A stretch of 64,000 nucleotides of DNA from an uncultured Flavobacteriaceae bacterium (GTDB lineage: Bacteria > Bacteroidota > Bacteroidia > Flavobacteriales > Flavobacteriaceae), in the NCBI GenBank assembly GCA_947502975.1, contig CANNBV010000002.1:372001-436000 (forward strand), written 5' to 3'. The position numbers were made by a program, and so were the translations under genes. Positions within the stretch are counted from its first letter, which is position 1; every line of letters begins with the position of its first letter. Shown piece after piece: positions 1-9,500 of this stretch. Under the pieces are notes generated by a model. That model had not been told where the DNA came from, made no database searches, and was given only the letters and a program-made list of their open reading frames with translations.

Positions 1-1
1 A

Positions 2-535
2 ATGAGAAATTTCAAACAAATCACGTTACTAGTAATGGTGGGATCATTACTAACATTTACTTCATGTTCAAAAAGCGATGACGATGGTGGTACAGCTGGC
101 GCTGCTGGGGACGGTACCATAGCAGCAACTATAGAAGGAGTAGCTTTTACATCTTTAGAAATTGCAACCACAGCAACACTCACTTCTACACCTACAGGCG
201 ATTGGTTAAGGATCCAAGGTAATGATTCTGATGGTAACACTATAGTTCTAACTGTAAACCCTTTTGATGGTGTTGGAACTTATAATGTTTCTGATGCGAG
301 TGTATTTACAACAGCCATTTACACTAAAATAAATGTAGACATTAATAACCCAACTAATAGCACTTCTACGAATTGGGTTGCGCCTTATGAAAATTCTGGG
401 GTGGTAGGGGAAATTAAAATATCTGAAATCACTGACACTAAGGTTGTAGGAACCTTTTCTTTCACTGGAAAGAATGATAAGGGTAGTGATACCAAAGAAA
501 TTACGTCAGGTTCTTTTAATACTGGCATTCAATAG
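2..535 (+). CDS. Surface-type lipoprotein, DUF6252-like
   Basis: The 177-residue product starts with a lipoprotein signal (residues 1-21, lipobox TFTSC, Cys22). The residues after the Cys (SKSDDDGG) match the acidic export signal that sends Bacteroidetes lipoproteins to the cell surface. The body is a Thr/Asn-rich beta domain beginning TIAATIEGVAF, a pattern known from flavobacterial DUF6252 lipoproteins. It lies 30 bases upstream of the propeller protein and has the same MRN start, so the two may be co-transcribed. The ATG is at base 2, so the upstream region is outside the window. The family call is from memory of motif style; the function is unknown. Confidence 0.8.
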   Translation: MRNFKQITLLVMVGSLLTFTSCSKSDDDGGTAGAAGDGTIAATIEGVAFTSLEIATTATLTSTPTGDWLRIQGNDSDGNTIVLTVNPFDGVGTYNVSDASVFTTAIYTKINVDINNPTNSTSTNWVAPYENSGVVGEIKISEITDTKVVGTFSFTGKNDKGSDTKEITSGSFNTGIQ

Positions 536-565
536 TTATAAATCATTTTAACAAAAAAATCAACA

Positions 566-2440
566 ATGAGAAATTTAAAACTATTAGTTTTTATGTTAGC
601 TGGTACGCTAATGTTAAGCGCTCAAAAAGCAGAAACACCAAATTTTAAATATGAATTAGGTGCAAATATTAATGAAATGACCATAACTCAAGGAGGAACA
701 GTTGTTGTTGCTACAAATGATGGTTTGGTAGGGATAAAGCCTGGACAAGATAACCTTCTTTTCAATTTTACAGATTACGGACGAGTAAAGCCAGAGGAGT
801 TAAACTTTATTCCATTATCACCTTATGTAATGGTAGGGCAAACAGGTTTTGCAAGTTTATCCTCTAAAAAAGCGGTTATAGATTATATGTCTGGTGAAAT
901 TTTGTTCACTACAGAATCTAAAGGATGGAAAAATGTTTTTACAGTTGACGTTATGATGCCACAAAATAAACTAGTAGTTAGTGGTTTTCAAAAAGGAGGT
1001 GGTAAAGCTGAAAGTGTAACTCCAAAAGTTGCTGTGTATGATCTTGGTACAGGAAACGAAGACTATTCTTTTTTCTTATTAAAACCAGGCAAAGTAAGTA
1101 TGAAATATTATGCAGTTACAGGTAAGCCTCTGTTATTAAAGGATAAACTTTTAATACCAACAAGTCAAGGTATAGTTGCTAAATCGAAATCTGGCGAAAC
1201 AATTTGGGAAAACGATATAAAAAATGTCAATTGGATGACAAGTGATGAGAGTGAAAAAGATATTTACGCTTTTGCAGCAACAACAAATGGCAAGAACACA
1301 AAAATATACAAGATTTCTGCAAACGGAGCATCGGCATGGTCAGATGAAAGAAAAGTGAAAGGAAGTGTAACTAATTTTGAAATCTTGCCTCAAGGTCTTG
1401 CAGTGGTAAGTGACGTAGCAGATTCTGGTGCAAAGGGTCTTAATAAGCTAACTGCAAGTAAAGCGGAATCTAAAATTACTATGTTTAGTGCGGCTACTGG
1501 TGAGGACTTATGGGAAAAAGCACCTAAAACAAAAGGTTATGTACAGCATTTCTACATTATGGACGATGGCATTCTATTTGGAGTGCAATCTGGAGGGATA
1601 AATAAAATATCTTTTGATGGAAACACTCTGTTTAAAAAGCCATTAAAAACGGGTGAAAATATTCATACCATGGCATTAACCAATCAAGGTATGATTTACA
1701 TTACCGATAGTGATGCTAATGTGATTAATTTAGATACAGGCGAGTCTATTTGGAAAAAACCAATTAAGTACAAAAGAGCCAAATTTGTTACAAGTACCTA
1801 CGATAAATCTCATAGTAGATACTTGATAAGTACAGGAGAAGAAATGATTGCAATTGATGAAAATTCTGGTGATGTAAGTACTCTTGCTAGTTATGATTTT
1901 GAAGAAAAAGAGAATCCTACAAACCTCGAGGTTAGAGATGGAGGCTTATTGTTGACTTCTGATCAAAATATGATGCTATTAGATTTTGATGGATCTGAAA
2001 GATTTCACGAGTACTTTCGCTCTCCAGGTAAAAGTGCGTTAGCTGTAGTTTTGTTAGCAGCAACCGCTGTTGCTTCAACGGCAATGGCAATGGATGCTAG
2101 TGCAAGAGCTGGTGCCAATAAAAATTATTTAGGACAATACAATAGTTATGGTGCGCAAATGGATCGTGCAGCAGATATGTTTTCAGCAATTGGGACAGCT
2201 TCTTTTAACGAAATGGCAAAACGTTTTAAAGCTACCGCTGCAACAGAAAATGCTCAGTTTATTTTAACAAAATTAGATAGTGGGGCAGGTTTAGTTAAAG
2301 TTAATAAAGATTCTGGTGTAGCTGAAAAAGAAATACTGTTAAAAGATAAAAAACCAGACTATAAAGTTGATGATTTTGGAGGCTTTTTGTACTACAAGGC
2401 TAATGACAAAACCATATACGCTTACGATCTAAAAAAATAA
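566..2440 (+). CDS. Secreted PQQ-like beta-propeller protein
   Basis: The 624-residue protein has a Sec signal peptide (MRNLKLLVFMLAGTLMLSAQ). Repeated blade-like segments follow (for example SGETIWENDIKNVNW, TGEDLWEKAPK, TGESIWKKPIKY), the aliphatic-x-Trp pattern of PQQ/BamB-type propellers. Around residues 488-515 an Ala-rich hydrophobic segment (LAVVLLAATAVASTAMAM) interrupts the propeller and could be a membrane-inserting loop. The final blades resume after about residue 560. No enzyme motif was seen; a scaffold or binding role at the envelope is inferred. Confidence 0.8.
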   Translation: MRNLKLLVFMLAGTLMLSAQKAETPNFKYELGANINEMTITQGGTVVVATNDGLVGIKPGQDNLLFNFTDYGRVKPEELNFIPLSPYVMVGQTGFASLSSKKAVIDYMSGEILFTTESKGWKNVFTVDVMMPQNKLVVSGFQKGGGKAESVTPKVAVYDLGTGNEDYSFFLLKPGKVSMKYYAVTGKPLLLKDKLLIPTSQGIVAKSKSGETIWENDIKNVNWMTSDESEKDIYAFAATTNGKNTKIYKISANGASAWSDERKVKGSVTNFEILPQGLAVVSDVADSGAKGLNKLTASKAESKITMFSAATGEDLWEKAPKTKGYVQHFYIMDDGILFGVQSGGINKISFDGNTLFKKPLKTGENIHTMALTNQGMIYITDSDANVINLDTGESIWKKPIKYKRAKFVTSTYDKSHSRYLISTGEEMIAIDENSGDVSTLASYDFEEKENPTNLEVRDGGLLLTSDQNMMLLDFDGSERFHEYFRSPGKSALAVVLLAATAVASTAMAMDASARAGANKNYLGQYNSYGAQMDRAADMFSAIGTASFNEMAKRFKATAATENAQFILTKLDSGAGLVKVNKDSGVAEKEILLKDKKPDYKVDDFGGFLYYKANDKTIYAYDLKK

Positions 2441-2675
2441 ATCTTGTTGTTGAGATTTGTAGATTGGGCGTGGTAATTTAATTATTGCGCTTAATCTTTT
2501 TTTATAACACTTAATCGAATTATTTATAAAAAATTTAGTTTTAATTGTAGATTTAAAATGCTATTAATCAGTTCATACAGAAAACATCAGTTCCTCTCTT
2601 TTACTAAAAATCTGAGTAATTGGTGTTTTTTCTTTTCTCATAGTTTTCCTAATTTATCATTGAATTTATTTAGTT

Positions 2676-2960
2676 ATGAGTCTTGATGATGTTTGGATTG
2701 TGCTTATAGGGTTAGTGATAATAATTCTAGTCTACACTATTTTTATGACTGTTTTAAATAGCTTTTTTACTAAAACACTTAATGAAAAGAGTATCTTAAA
2801 TCTTGAAATTCAACTTATTTATCAAGAGCGAAAAGCTTTGCAACTAATTGAAAAAGAAAAATTATTGAAAAGTCTTGATGAATCTCTAAGTAATCGAGTT
2901 TTTGAGTTATTCAAAAAAATAGTTTCATTACAGAAATTTATATTTGAAATATACCATTGA
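2676..2960 (+). CDS. Small membrane protein with coiled-coil tail
   Basis: The 94-residue protein has one transmembrane helix near residues 8-30 (VWIVLIGLVIIILVYTIF). A charged, helix-forming tail (YQERKALQLIEKEKLLKSLD) follows and is likely a coiled coil. It ends 10 bases before the histidine kinase on the same strand, so it is probably the first gene of that operon. No family was recognised. A role as an accessory to the kinase is only a positional guess. Confidence 0.6.
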   Translation: MSLDDVWIVLIGLVIIILVYTIFMTVLNSFFTKTLNEKSILNLEIQLIYQERKALQLIEKEKLLKSLDESLSNRVFELFKKIVSLQKFIFEIYH

Positions 2961-2970
2961 CCTTTAATTT

Positions 2971-5064
2971 ATGACTAGATATTTAATTCTCTTATTTCTC
3001 TCGTTCTCACTCTTTACTTTCTCTCAATCAAATGAAAAAAAGTTAGATAGTTTAAAATCAATTTACAATAGTGCTAGCCCTGATAAAAACAGGGTGGAGG
3101 CTTTAACCGAATTAGTGAAGGAATATTTTGAGTTAGATAGAGATTCTGCTGAAGTATATATTAATAAAACTATCAGATTTACTGAAAACAAAGAGCAGTT
3201 TTACAAAGCACGTCTCATTTCTTTTTTGAACTATGCACAGATTTATATCATTAAAGGTGATTATAAAGCTTCAGAAAGCTATTATGTCAAATCTTGGGAT
3301 ATATTAAAGCATCATTATGACTATAATCTATACGTTAAATACTTTGGAGATAAAGGAGTACTTAATTTCTATCAAGGAGATTTTAAAAGTGCCCTGAATA
3401 ATTTTAATAAAGCTCTGGAAACAGCTAAAAAAGAGAATCATGAAGAAGATCAGCTAAGGTATTTAAATAATAAAGCTTTAGCTATGTCTTACCTAGGTGA
3501 AGCAGAAGCTTCTTTAGATGTTCACCAAGAATCAATTTTACTTGCAGAAAAACTTAATGATTCTACAGCTCTTGGCAAATCATTTAATAACATAGGATTG
3601 ATTTATGAAGATATGAAAGAGTACAATAAAGCTCTAGAGTTTTATCTGAATGCACTAGAAATCAAGAAAAATGGAAATAATAAAATTGATGTAGCTAATA
3701 GTTTGTTTAATGTTGCAGGTATGTATAAAGAGATTGGTGAAAAAGAAAAGGATACAACATTATATACCAAAGCGGAAAAACATTTTCAATTAGCTTTCGA
3801 AAAAGCTAAGGAAGCTAATTATGGTAAAGTTATGTTGTTTTCTAAAACAGGAATGGCCCAATTAGCTACGGTGCGTAATAAACCCTTAAAGGCAATTTCA
3901 ATATATAAATCAGTACTAGATGAAGCAAAACGCGTTGATGATAATCAAACTCTTAGGGTAACATACTTAAACTTAGGTGTTAATTATTTAAGGATAGGAG
4001 AACTTAAAGCAGCAGAAAGGTATTTTTTAAAAGCCAAACCTTTTATTGATAATGCAGAAAACCCTTCGGATATAGCTAGTCTCTATAAGAATCTGTCATT
4101 TTTACACGAACAAAAAAAAGAATATAATTTGGCTCATAAGTATTTTAAAAAGTATCACGAGACAAATGAGGATTTATCAAAGAACTCACTTACTGAAAAG
4201 ATTTCTGAATTTGAGATAAAATATGAAACAGAAAAAAAAGAAAAAGAAATAGTTACACAACGTGCAGAAATAACTGAAAAGGAGCTTAGAATAAGTAGAA
4301 AAAACACACAGCTAATTGGCTTAGGTCTAGTAGCAATTCTGTTAACTATTCTCGGGTATTTGTTATATAATCAACAAAAACTAAAAAATCATCAACTTCA
4401 AAAAGAATCTGAGTTAAGCGAAGCATTAGCACGCATTGAAACCCAAAATAAATTACAAGATCAGCGCTTAAGAATTTCTAGAGATTTACATGATAATATT
4501 GGAGCACAACTTACCTTTATTATTTCCTCTATAGAGAACTTACAATATGGCTTCAAAATTAAGAATGAAAAACTAACCAATAAGCTTAAAGGGATAAGTA
4601 TATTTACTAAAGAAACCATTTATGAATTGCGAGATACCATCTGGGCAATGAATAAAAGCGAAATTTCTTTAGAAGATTTACAAACGCGTATTAGTAATTT
4701 TGTAGAAAAGGCGAACATATATTCAGAAAAAACTAACTTTAAATTCATAATTGACGATGCAGTATCAGATAACATAATTTTTTCCTCAGTTAAGGGAATG
4801 AATGTTTATAGAATAGTTCAAGAGGCAATACATAATGCTATTAAATATTCTGAAGCAGAACATGTTAATGTTGAAATTTTCAAAAAAGGGAAACAACTTA
4901 CCATCAAAATAATAGATAATGGGGTTGGATTTGACATGGCAAAAGTTGAAGATGGTAATGGTTTAAATAATATCCAAAAACGTGCAAAAGATATTAAAGC
5001 TACTCTGAATATAGATAGTCAAACGAGCAAAGGAACACAAATAGAATTAGCTCTTGATGTTTAA
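2971..5064 (+). CDS. TPR sensor histidine kinase (NarL/LuxR-type partner)
   Basis: The 697-residue membrane kinase has a signal peptide (ending FTFSQ) and a periplasmic array of tetratricopeptide repeats (about residues 30-420, for example KALEFYLNALEIKK). A coiled coil, one transmembrane helix (about 446-466) and a HisKA_3 dimerisation domain with the phospho-acceptor His in RISRDLHDNIGAQ (about residue 505) follow. The C-terminal ATPase domain shows IDNGVGFD and GNGLNNIQKRAKDI. This is the typical Bacteroidetes TPR-HisKA_3 architecture. It pairs with the response regulator 69 bases downstream. The signal sensed is unknown. Confidence 0.93.
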   Translation: MTRYLILLFLSFSLFTFSQSNEKKLDSLKSIYNSASPDKNRVEALTELVKEYFELDRDSAEVYINKTIRFTENKEQFYKARLISFLNYAQIYIIKGDYKASESYYVKSWDILKHHYDYNLYVKYFGDKGVLNFYQGDFKSALNNFNKALETAKKENHEEDQLRYLNNKALAMSYLGEAEASLDVHQESILLAEKLNDSTALGKSFNNIGLIYEDMKEYNKALEFYLNALEIKKNGNNKIDVANSLFNVAGMYKEIGEKEKDTTLYTKAEKHFQLAFEKAKEANYGKVMLFSKTGMAQLATVRNKPLKAISIYKSVLDEAKRVDDNQTLRVTYLNLGVNYLRIGELKAAERYFLKAKPFIDNAENPSDIASLYKNLSFLHEQKKEYNLAHKYFKKYHETNEDLSKNSLTEKISEFEIKYETEKKEKEIVTQRAEITEKELRISRKNTQLIGLGLVAILLTILGYLLYNQQKLKNHQLQKESELSEALARIETQNKLQDQRLRISRDLHDNIGAQLTFIISSIENLQYGFKIKNEKLTNKLKGISIFTKETIYELRDTIWAMNKSEISLEDLQTRISNFVEKANIYSEKTNFKFIIDDAVSDNIIFSSVKGMNVYRIVQEAIHNAIKYSEAEHVNVEIFKKGKQLTIKIIDNGVGFDMAKVEDGNGLNNIQKRAKDIKATLNIDSQTSKGTQIELALDV

Positions 5065-5133
5065 AATATACGATACTTTGCGTATGTTGTTTGATGTTTT
5101 TATTTGTAATATTTACAGCCTTATTCAAATCTA

Positions 5134-5784
5134 ATGAAAATTAAAACCGCAATTGTCGACGATAATTCTTTCTTAATCACTGCCATTAAGGAAAAACTTT
5201 CCTTTTTTGATATTATTGAGATAAAATTTACAGCGATAAATGGTGGAGAATTATTAGAAAAACTTCAAGACAATCATAACATTGATATAATTTTAATGGA
5301 TATTGAAATGCCAGTTCTAAATGGCATTGAAGCCACTGAATTAGTCAAACAAAAATATCCTCACATAAAAATCATAATGCTTACAGTTTTTGATAATGAT
5401 GAAAATATCTTTAACGCCATAAAAGCTGGGGCAGATGGATATTTACTGAAAGAAGTAAACCCTAAAGATTTAAGTGATGGTATGATAGAAACTTTAAACG
5501 GAGGCGCAGCTATGAATCCATCTATTGCCTTAAAAACTTTAAAATTATTACGAAACCCTCTTCAAATTCAAAATCAAAAAGACAAAGAAGATATTACACT
5601 TACAGTAAGAGAAACTGAAGTTTTAGAGCAATTAAGTAAGGGCTTAAGCTACAATGCTATTGCAGATAATTTAATTGTTTCAACAGGTACTGTAAGAAAA
5701 CATATAGAGAATATTTATAAGAAACTCCAAGTACACAATAAAATAGAAGCGGTGCAAAAAGCAAAAAGAAATAACTTAATTTAA
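5134..5784 (+). CDS. NarL/FixJ-family response regulator
   Basis: The 216-residue protein has an N-terminal receiver domain with the acidic pair VDDN, the phosphorylatable Asp in IILMDIEMPVLNG and the conserved Lys in YLLKEVNP. The C-terminal LuxR helix-turn-helix (about residues 148-212) contains LTVRETEVLEQLSKGLS and VSTGTVRKHIENIYKKL. It is the cognate partner of the upstream TPR kinase, in the same orientation. Target genes cannot be read from the sequence. Confidence 0.95.
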   Translation: MKIKTAIVDDNSFLITAIKEKLSFFDIIEIKFTAINGGELLEKLQDNHNIDIILMDIEMPVLNGIEATELVKQKYPHIKIIMLTVFDNDENIFNAIKAGADGYLLKEVNPKDLSDGMIETLNGGAAMNPSIALKTLKLLRNPLQIQNQKDKEDITLTVRETEVLEQLSKGLSYNAIADNLIVSTGTVRKHIENIYKKLQVHNKIEAVQKAKRNNLI

Positions 5785-5828
5785 TGAATGTTTAACAATT
5801 AAGTAATCTACAAACAACGTTGTTCATG

Positions 5829-5836
5829 TATCTTTG
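5829..5836 (+). promoter_or_regulatory. Bacteroidetes -7 promoter element (TATCTTTG)
   Basis: TATCTTTG matches the TAnnTTTG consensus of Bacteroidetes primary sigma promoters. Transcription would begin near 5843. The next features are the two hairpins of the candidate small RNA, ending in a T9 tract at 5902-5910, and then the DUF4230 gene at 5936. Confidence 0.6.
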
Positions 5837-5842
5837 AAGTGT

Positions 5843-5910
5843 TATTCGGAATATAACAATTGATGCATTGGTTAGACTTCTTATGTCGAAGGAAACTAAT
5901 GTTTTTTTTT
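5843..5910 (+). ncRNA. Candidate small RNA or transcription attenuator
   Basis: Downstream of the TATCTTTG box lies a small stem (GTTAT/ATAAC, 5841-5857). A stronger stem-loop follows at 5866-5901: CATT-GTT-CTTC pairs with GAAG-AAC-AATG around small internal bulges. It runs straight into nine T residues at 5902-5910. Promoter, stem and U-tract together fit an independent RNA of about 68 nt. Alternatively this is a leader with an intrinsic terminator upstream of the DUF4230 gene, which starts 26 bases later. No Rfam family was recognised, and no expression data are available. Confidence 0.45.
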
Positions 5911-5935
5911 GCTCAAATTATTTCTAAATTAGAGC

Positions 5936-6550
5936 ATGCGAAAAATTCTATTCGGTGTAATTATTACACTCATCATATTATTCACTTTTAAATATTGTGG
6001 AGATAAAAAACAAGAAACGCTTTTGTTAAAAGAAAGTTCCACGCTAATTCAAGAACAAATACTTAATGTTGGGAAATTAGTAGTTACTGAAGGACATTTT
6101 AGCGAGGTGTTTACCTATAAAAACTCAAAAGATGTTTTTGGAGATTTATTAACGGCTGAAAAAAAGGCGTTGGTTGTTGTTAATGCTGAAGTTACCATAG
6201 CATATGATTTGAGTAAAATAGAATATGATATTGATGAGGTTAATAAAACACTAACCATCACAAATATCCCAAAAGAAGAACTTAAAGTGCATCCAGATTT
6301 AGAATATTATGACGTTCAGGCTGATTACTTAAACCCTTTTGAAGCAAAAGATTATAATAGCATTAATACAACTGTCAAGGACGTTTTGAAAAATAAAATA
6401 GAATCTTCCGATTTAAAATCGAATGCTAAGAATAGATTGATAAGTGAGCTCTCTAAGTTTTATATTCTAACTAATTCTTTAGGTTGGACTTTAAAATATA
6501 ATGAAACACCTATTCTAAAAAGAGAGGCTTTAGATACACTTAAGTTATAA
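5936..6550 (+). CDS. DUF4230 membrane-anchored protein
   Basis: The 204-residue protein has one N-terminal transmembrane helix (ILFGVIITLIILFTFKY) followed by a soluble domain that reads like DUF4230. Typical features are an early VTEGHFSEVFTYK stretch, an AEVTIAYDLSKIEYDID strand pair and a C-terminal helix with a TNSLGWTLKY end. The role of this family is unknown. The last 11 bases overlap the end of the convergent rhodanese gene. Expression may be gated by the terminator-like hairpin just upstream. Confidence 0.85.
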   Translation: MRKILFGVIITLIILFTFKYCGDKKQETLLLKESSTLIQEQILNVGKLVVTEGHFSEVFTYKNSKDVFGDLLTAEKKALVVVNAEVTIAYDLSKIEYDIDEVNKTLTITNIPKEELKVHPDLEYYDVQADYLNPFEAKDYNSINTTVKDVLKNKIESSDLKSNAKNRLISELSKFYILTNSLGWTLKYNETPILKREALDTLKL

Positions 6551-6848
6551 GTAATTTTAAATCAGCGAGTCCGCCACCGTTTATGGCTTCAATTTCATAA
6601 AATTTTAGAAGTTTCGTTGCTCTAGCAGATCGTACACCACTTTTACAATGAGCTATTATTGGCTTATTTAGGTTTTTTATATCATCAATATGATTTTTTA
6701 AGTCATCCAACGGAATATGAATGGCATTAGTAATATGACCTTCGTCCCATTCCCGTTTGGTTCTTACATCTATAATAGCGGCGTCTTTATTTAAAAAGGC
6801 TTTTATTTTATTCGAATTCTTTTTGAAGAAAAAGCTTAATAATCCCAT
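6540..6848 (-). CDS. Single-domain rhodanese-like sulfurtransferase
   Basis: The 102-residue protein is one rhodanese domain: IIDVRTKREWDEGHITNAIH, then the active-site loop IIAHCKSGVRSARA with Cys68. This Cys-x-x-Gly-x-Arg-Ser loop normally carries the persulfide. The short N-terminal stretch GLLSFFFKK is hydrophobic but not a clear signal peptide, so a cytoplasmic location is likely. It is monocistronic and convergent with DUF4230, overlapping it by 11 bases. Confidence 0.9.
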   Translation of the reverse strand: MGLLSFFFKKNSNKIKAFLNKDAAIIDVRTKREWDEGHITNAIHIPLDDLKNHIDDIKNLNKPIIAHCKSGVRSARATKLLKFYEIEAINGGGLADLKLLIT

Positions 6849-6956
6849 AGTTTCTAACTTTTGATAAAGTTAGTAATATTTTAATATTTGTTGAAGTGAT
6901 TTAATATTGAGTTACATATATTTTGGGTATATTCAACCTTTAAAAAAAGTGCATAT

Positions 6957-7706
6957 ATGGACCCTTACGTAACGCTATTGATAGAAAACAGTGTTGGTTA
7001 TATTGAGTTTTTTCACCCTAACCGAAACTCAATGCCTAGTGGTATTTTATCTAAATTAGAACAAACTATCCACGATGCTGGAGAGAATGAGGCGGTTAAG
7101 GTGATTGTTTTAAAAAGTGGTGGTGACAGAACATTTTGTGCAGGTGCTAGTTTTAATGAAGTTATAGCAATTGATACTGAAGCAAAAGGCATGCAATTTT
7201 TCTCAGGTTTTGCCAATGTAATTAATGCCATGCGTAAATGTCCCAAACTAATTATAGGTCGTGTACAAGGAAAAACAGTTGGTGGAGGTGTTGGTTTAGC
7301 TGCAGCAACAGACTATTGTTTGGCTACTAAATATGCATCAATACGATTGAGTGAATTGAGTATTGGAATTGGTCCTTTTGTTATTGAGCCTGCGGTATCA
7401 AGAAAAATTGGAAAAATAGCAATGTCTCAAATGAGTATAGATGCAGAAACATTTTTTTCTTGGGAGTTTGCAAGAGACAAAGGTTTTTACGCCGATGTTT
7501 TTGATACAGCAGAAGATCTCGATGCTGCCGTTAAATCTTTAGCTGAAAAATTAGCAAGCTACAATCCTGAAGCGTTAGCAGAAATGAAAAAAGTGTTTTG
7601 GAAAGGCACAGAAGACTGGGATACCCTTTTAGCGGAACGCGCTGCGATAAGTGGTAGATTAGTATTGAGCGATTTTACAAAAAATACGTTGAAGCGGTTT
7701 AGGTAA
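6957..7706 (+). CDS. Enoyl-CoA hydratase/isomerase family protein
   Basis: The 249-residue crotonase fold has the CoA and oxyanion-hole motifs FCAGASFNE and GKTVGGGVGLAAATDYCLAT. The position after GGG, usually a catalytic Glu or Asp, lies in SELSIGIGPFVIEPAVSRK. Length fits the family (about 250-270). A specific substrate (fatty acid, phenylacetate or branched-chain degradation) cannot be assigned. It is a single gene, convergent with the aromatic amino acid hydroxylase. Confidence 0.88.
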   Translation: MDPYVTLLIENSVGYIEFFHPNRNSMPSGILSKLEQTIHDAGENEAVKVIVLKSGGDRTFCAGASFNEVIAIDTEAKGMQFFSGFANVINAMRKCPKLIIGRVQGKTVGGGVGLAAATDYCLATKYASIRLSELSIGIGPFVIEPAVSRKIGKIAMSQMSIDAETFFSWEFARDKGFYADVFDTAEDLDAAVKSLAEKLASYNPEALAEMKKVFWKGTEDWDTLLAERAAISGRLVLSDFTKNTLKRFR

Positions 7707-7742
7707 AATTCAAATAATTTTCTTTGAATTGAGATGGTTGGC

Positions 7743-9500
7743 TTAAACTTTTAGTTTAGAATCGATAATCTCTAAACCATCATCAATAAGTCTTCCAACT
7801 TCAGGTTTATTTTGTTTTACGTTTTCCAAATGCTTGAGTATTTTTTTGCCAAGTTCTAATTCATTGTCTAGCTGAGATAATTCATAAAGTTCAACCGATA
7901 ATAGCCAATCATTAAAGTGGTTTTCTGTGAGTTCTTCTAATACTTTTGTTCTAGAAATTGTTCTATTATTGCCTTCTCTATAGTCTCTTACCTGTTGGTA
8001 TAACGCTTCAAGGGCAATACGTTCTTTTGATTTTTCACCATGAATTGTGTGCGAAGATGGTATATGCGTAATCAAATCAAAACTATTGTAATCTGCAGGT
8101 CCTGAAAACGCCGAAACAATATCTTTGCCCACTGCCATATCATAAATACCCCATTCTGGTTGAAATAAGATGTCTTCTTTATATGTTACCGTACAATTCT
8201 TAAAACTAATCAAAATGATTTTTCCTTGTAGATTTCGTTTGCCTGTAATAATCTCGCCCGAGACTTTTATGTCACCTTCAAATTCTAAGCTTACTGTTTG
8301 TTCTTCATAAATGGCATATGCTGCCAAATCTCTCGGACTCATATCTTCTATAGCTATATTGATACCTTTTAGTTTTCCGATAGGAGAACCAAAACCAGTA
8401 CTATGAGTATCTGTACCATGGCTTACTAATTCTTTTTCTCTGTAGGCCAGCGCAGTGTTATCTATAGTTTGTATGTAAATCGGTTTACTTTCATGGGCAA
8501 TGACCTTGTTAAAAATACCTGAAATCTGTATGCCTGTACTCAATTCTACAGTGCCTAATGCTTGTGAATTAATCAATTTATTAACCCCTGAAAGTCCACC
8601 TCTACGTAATGCCATAGTATTTGCAAACTCTTCTAGAATTAAACTTAAATGGGCAAAATCTGGAGTAACAAAAAGTTGAGGTTGAGGTTTAGTGATATCA
8701 AAATCTTGGAATGTAGCTTTAATGTCATAAGGAAGTTTTTTAACTTCATCTGTTATACACCAGGCACTTTCTCCTATGGAAGATAGTAAACCAGCACCGT
8801 AGATTTTTGGGTTTTCTATTGTGCCAATTAATCCGTATTCAACCGTCCACCAATGTAAGTTTCTTATGAGAGCCATTTCACTTGGTTCCCCCATATTTTC
8901 TTGTAAAGTTTCTACCTTAGCCTCCGCAAAAGCTATATCCTCTTTGGTAGAGTTTGGTGCTTCTTTAATAATAGATAAATGTCTTACAGCCTCATATAAT
9001 TCATAATCTTTTGCTGATGAAATGGCTTTGCATCCAATTTCCCCAAAACGCCTTAAATATTCAGCATATTCGGGATTCGCGATGATGGGTGCATGTCCTG
9101 CGCCTTCATGGATAATATCTGGAGCTGGTGTGTACTCAATATGTTCTAATTGACGAATATCACTAGCAATAACCAAAACATTATAGGCTTGAAATTCCAT
9201 AAAAGCATTTGGTGGGATAAAGCCATCTACAGCTACTGCTGCCCAACCAATATCTTTTAAAATTCGATTCATGCCATACATATTAGGAATACTATCTATA
9301 GATATACCTGTTTGTTTTAAACCCTCTGTATATGAGCTATGAGCTACGGAACTTAAAAAATCAACATTTTTACGCATTACATATCGCCATACGGCTTGAT
9401 CTATTGCAGAATAGTCACTGTAATTCTGAGGCTTTATAAACTGTTTTAAATGCTTTGGAAGCTTTTTTAGTATTTCGTTAGATTCGAATATATCCGACAT
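7743..9500 (-). CDS. phhA: Aromatic amino acid hydroxylase (phenylalanine 4-monooxygenase type)
   Basis: This pterin- and iron-dependent hydroxylase most likely converts phenylalanine to tyrosine. Iron ligands are visible as the His pair in PDIIHEGAGHAP (His131, His136) and Glu221 in WWTVEYGL. The protein is 585 residues, about twice the roughly 260-residue proteobacterial enzyme. It has an insertion between the second His and the Glu, and about 250 extra C-terminal residues of unrecognised function. The start chosen is MSDIFESNEI; an in-frame upstream ATG would add 26 hydrophobic residues unlike the family. Substrate preference is inferred. Confidence 0.88.
   Translation of the reverse strand: MSDIFESNEILKKLPKHLKQFIKPQNYSDYSAIDQAVWRYVMRKNVDFLSSVAHSSYTEGLKQTGISIDSIPNMYGMNRILKDIGWAAVAVDGFIPPNAFMEFQAYNVLVIASDIRQLEHIEYTPAPDIIHEGAGHAPIIANPEYAEYLRRFGEIGCKAISSAKDYELYEAVRHLSIIKEAPNSTKEDIAFAEAKVETLQENMGEPSEMALIRNLHWWTVEYGLIGTIENPKIYGAGLLSSIGESAWCITDEVKKLPYDIKATFQDFDITKPQPQLFVTPDFAHLSLILEEFANTMALRRGGLSGVNKLINSQALGTVELSTGIQISGIFNKVIAHESKPIYIQTIDNTALAYREKELVSHGTDTHSTGFGSPIGKLKGINIAIEDMSPRDLAAYAIYEEQTVSLEFEGDIKVSGEIITGKRNLQGKIILISFKNCTVTYKEDILFQPEWGIYDMAVGKDIVSAFSGPADYNSFDLITHIPSSHTIHGEKSKERIALEALYQQVRDYREGNNRTISRTKVLEELTENHFNDWLLSVELYELSQLDNELELGKKILKHLENVKQNKPEVGRLIDDGLEIIDSKLKV

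Noticed and set aside
6957-7706. Specific pathway for the enoyl-CoA hydratase
   Set aside because: No neighbouring genes of fatty acid or phenylacetate metabolism were seen, so only the family is given.
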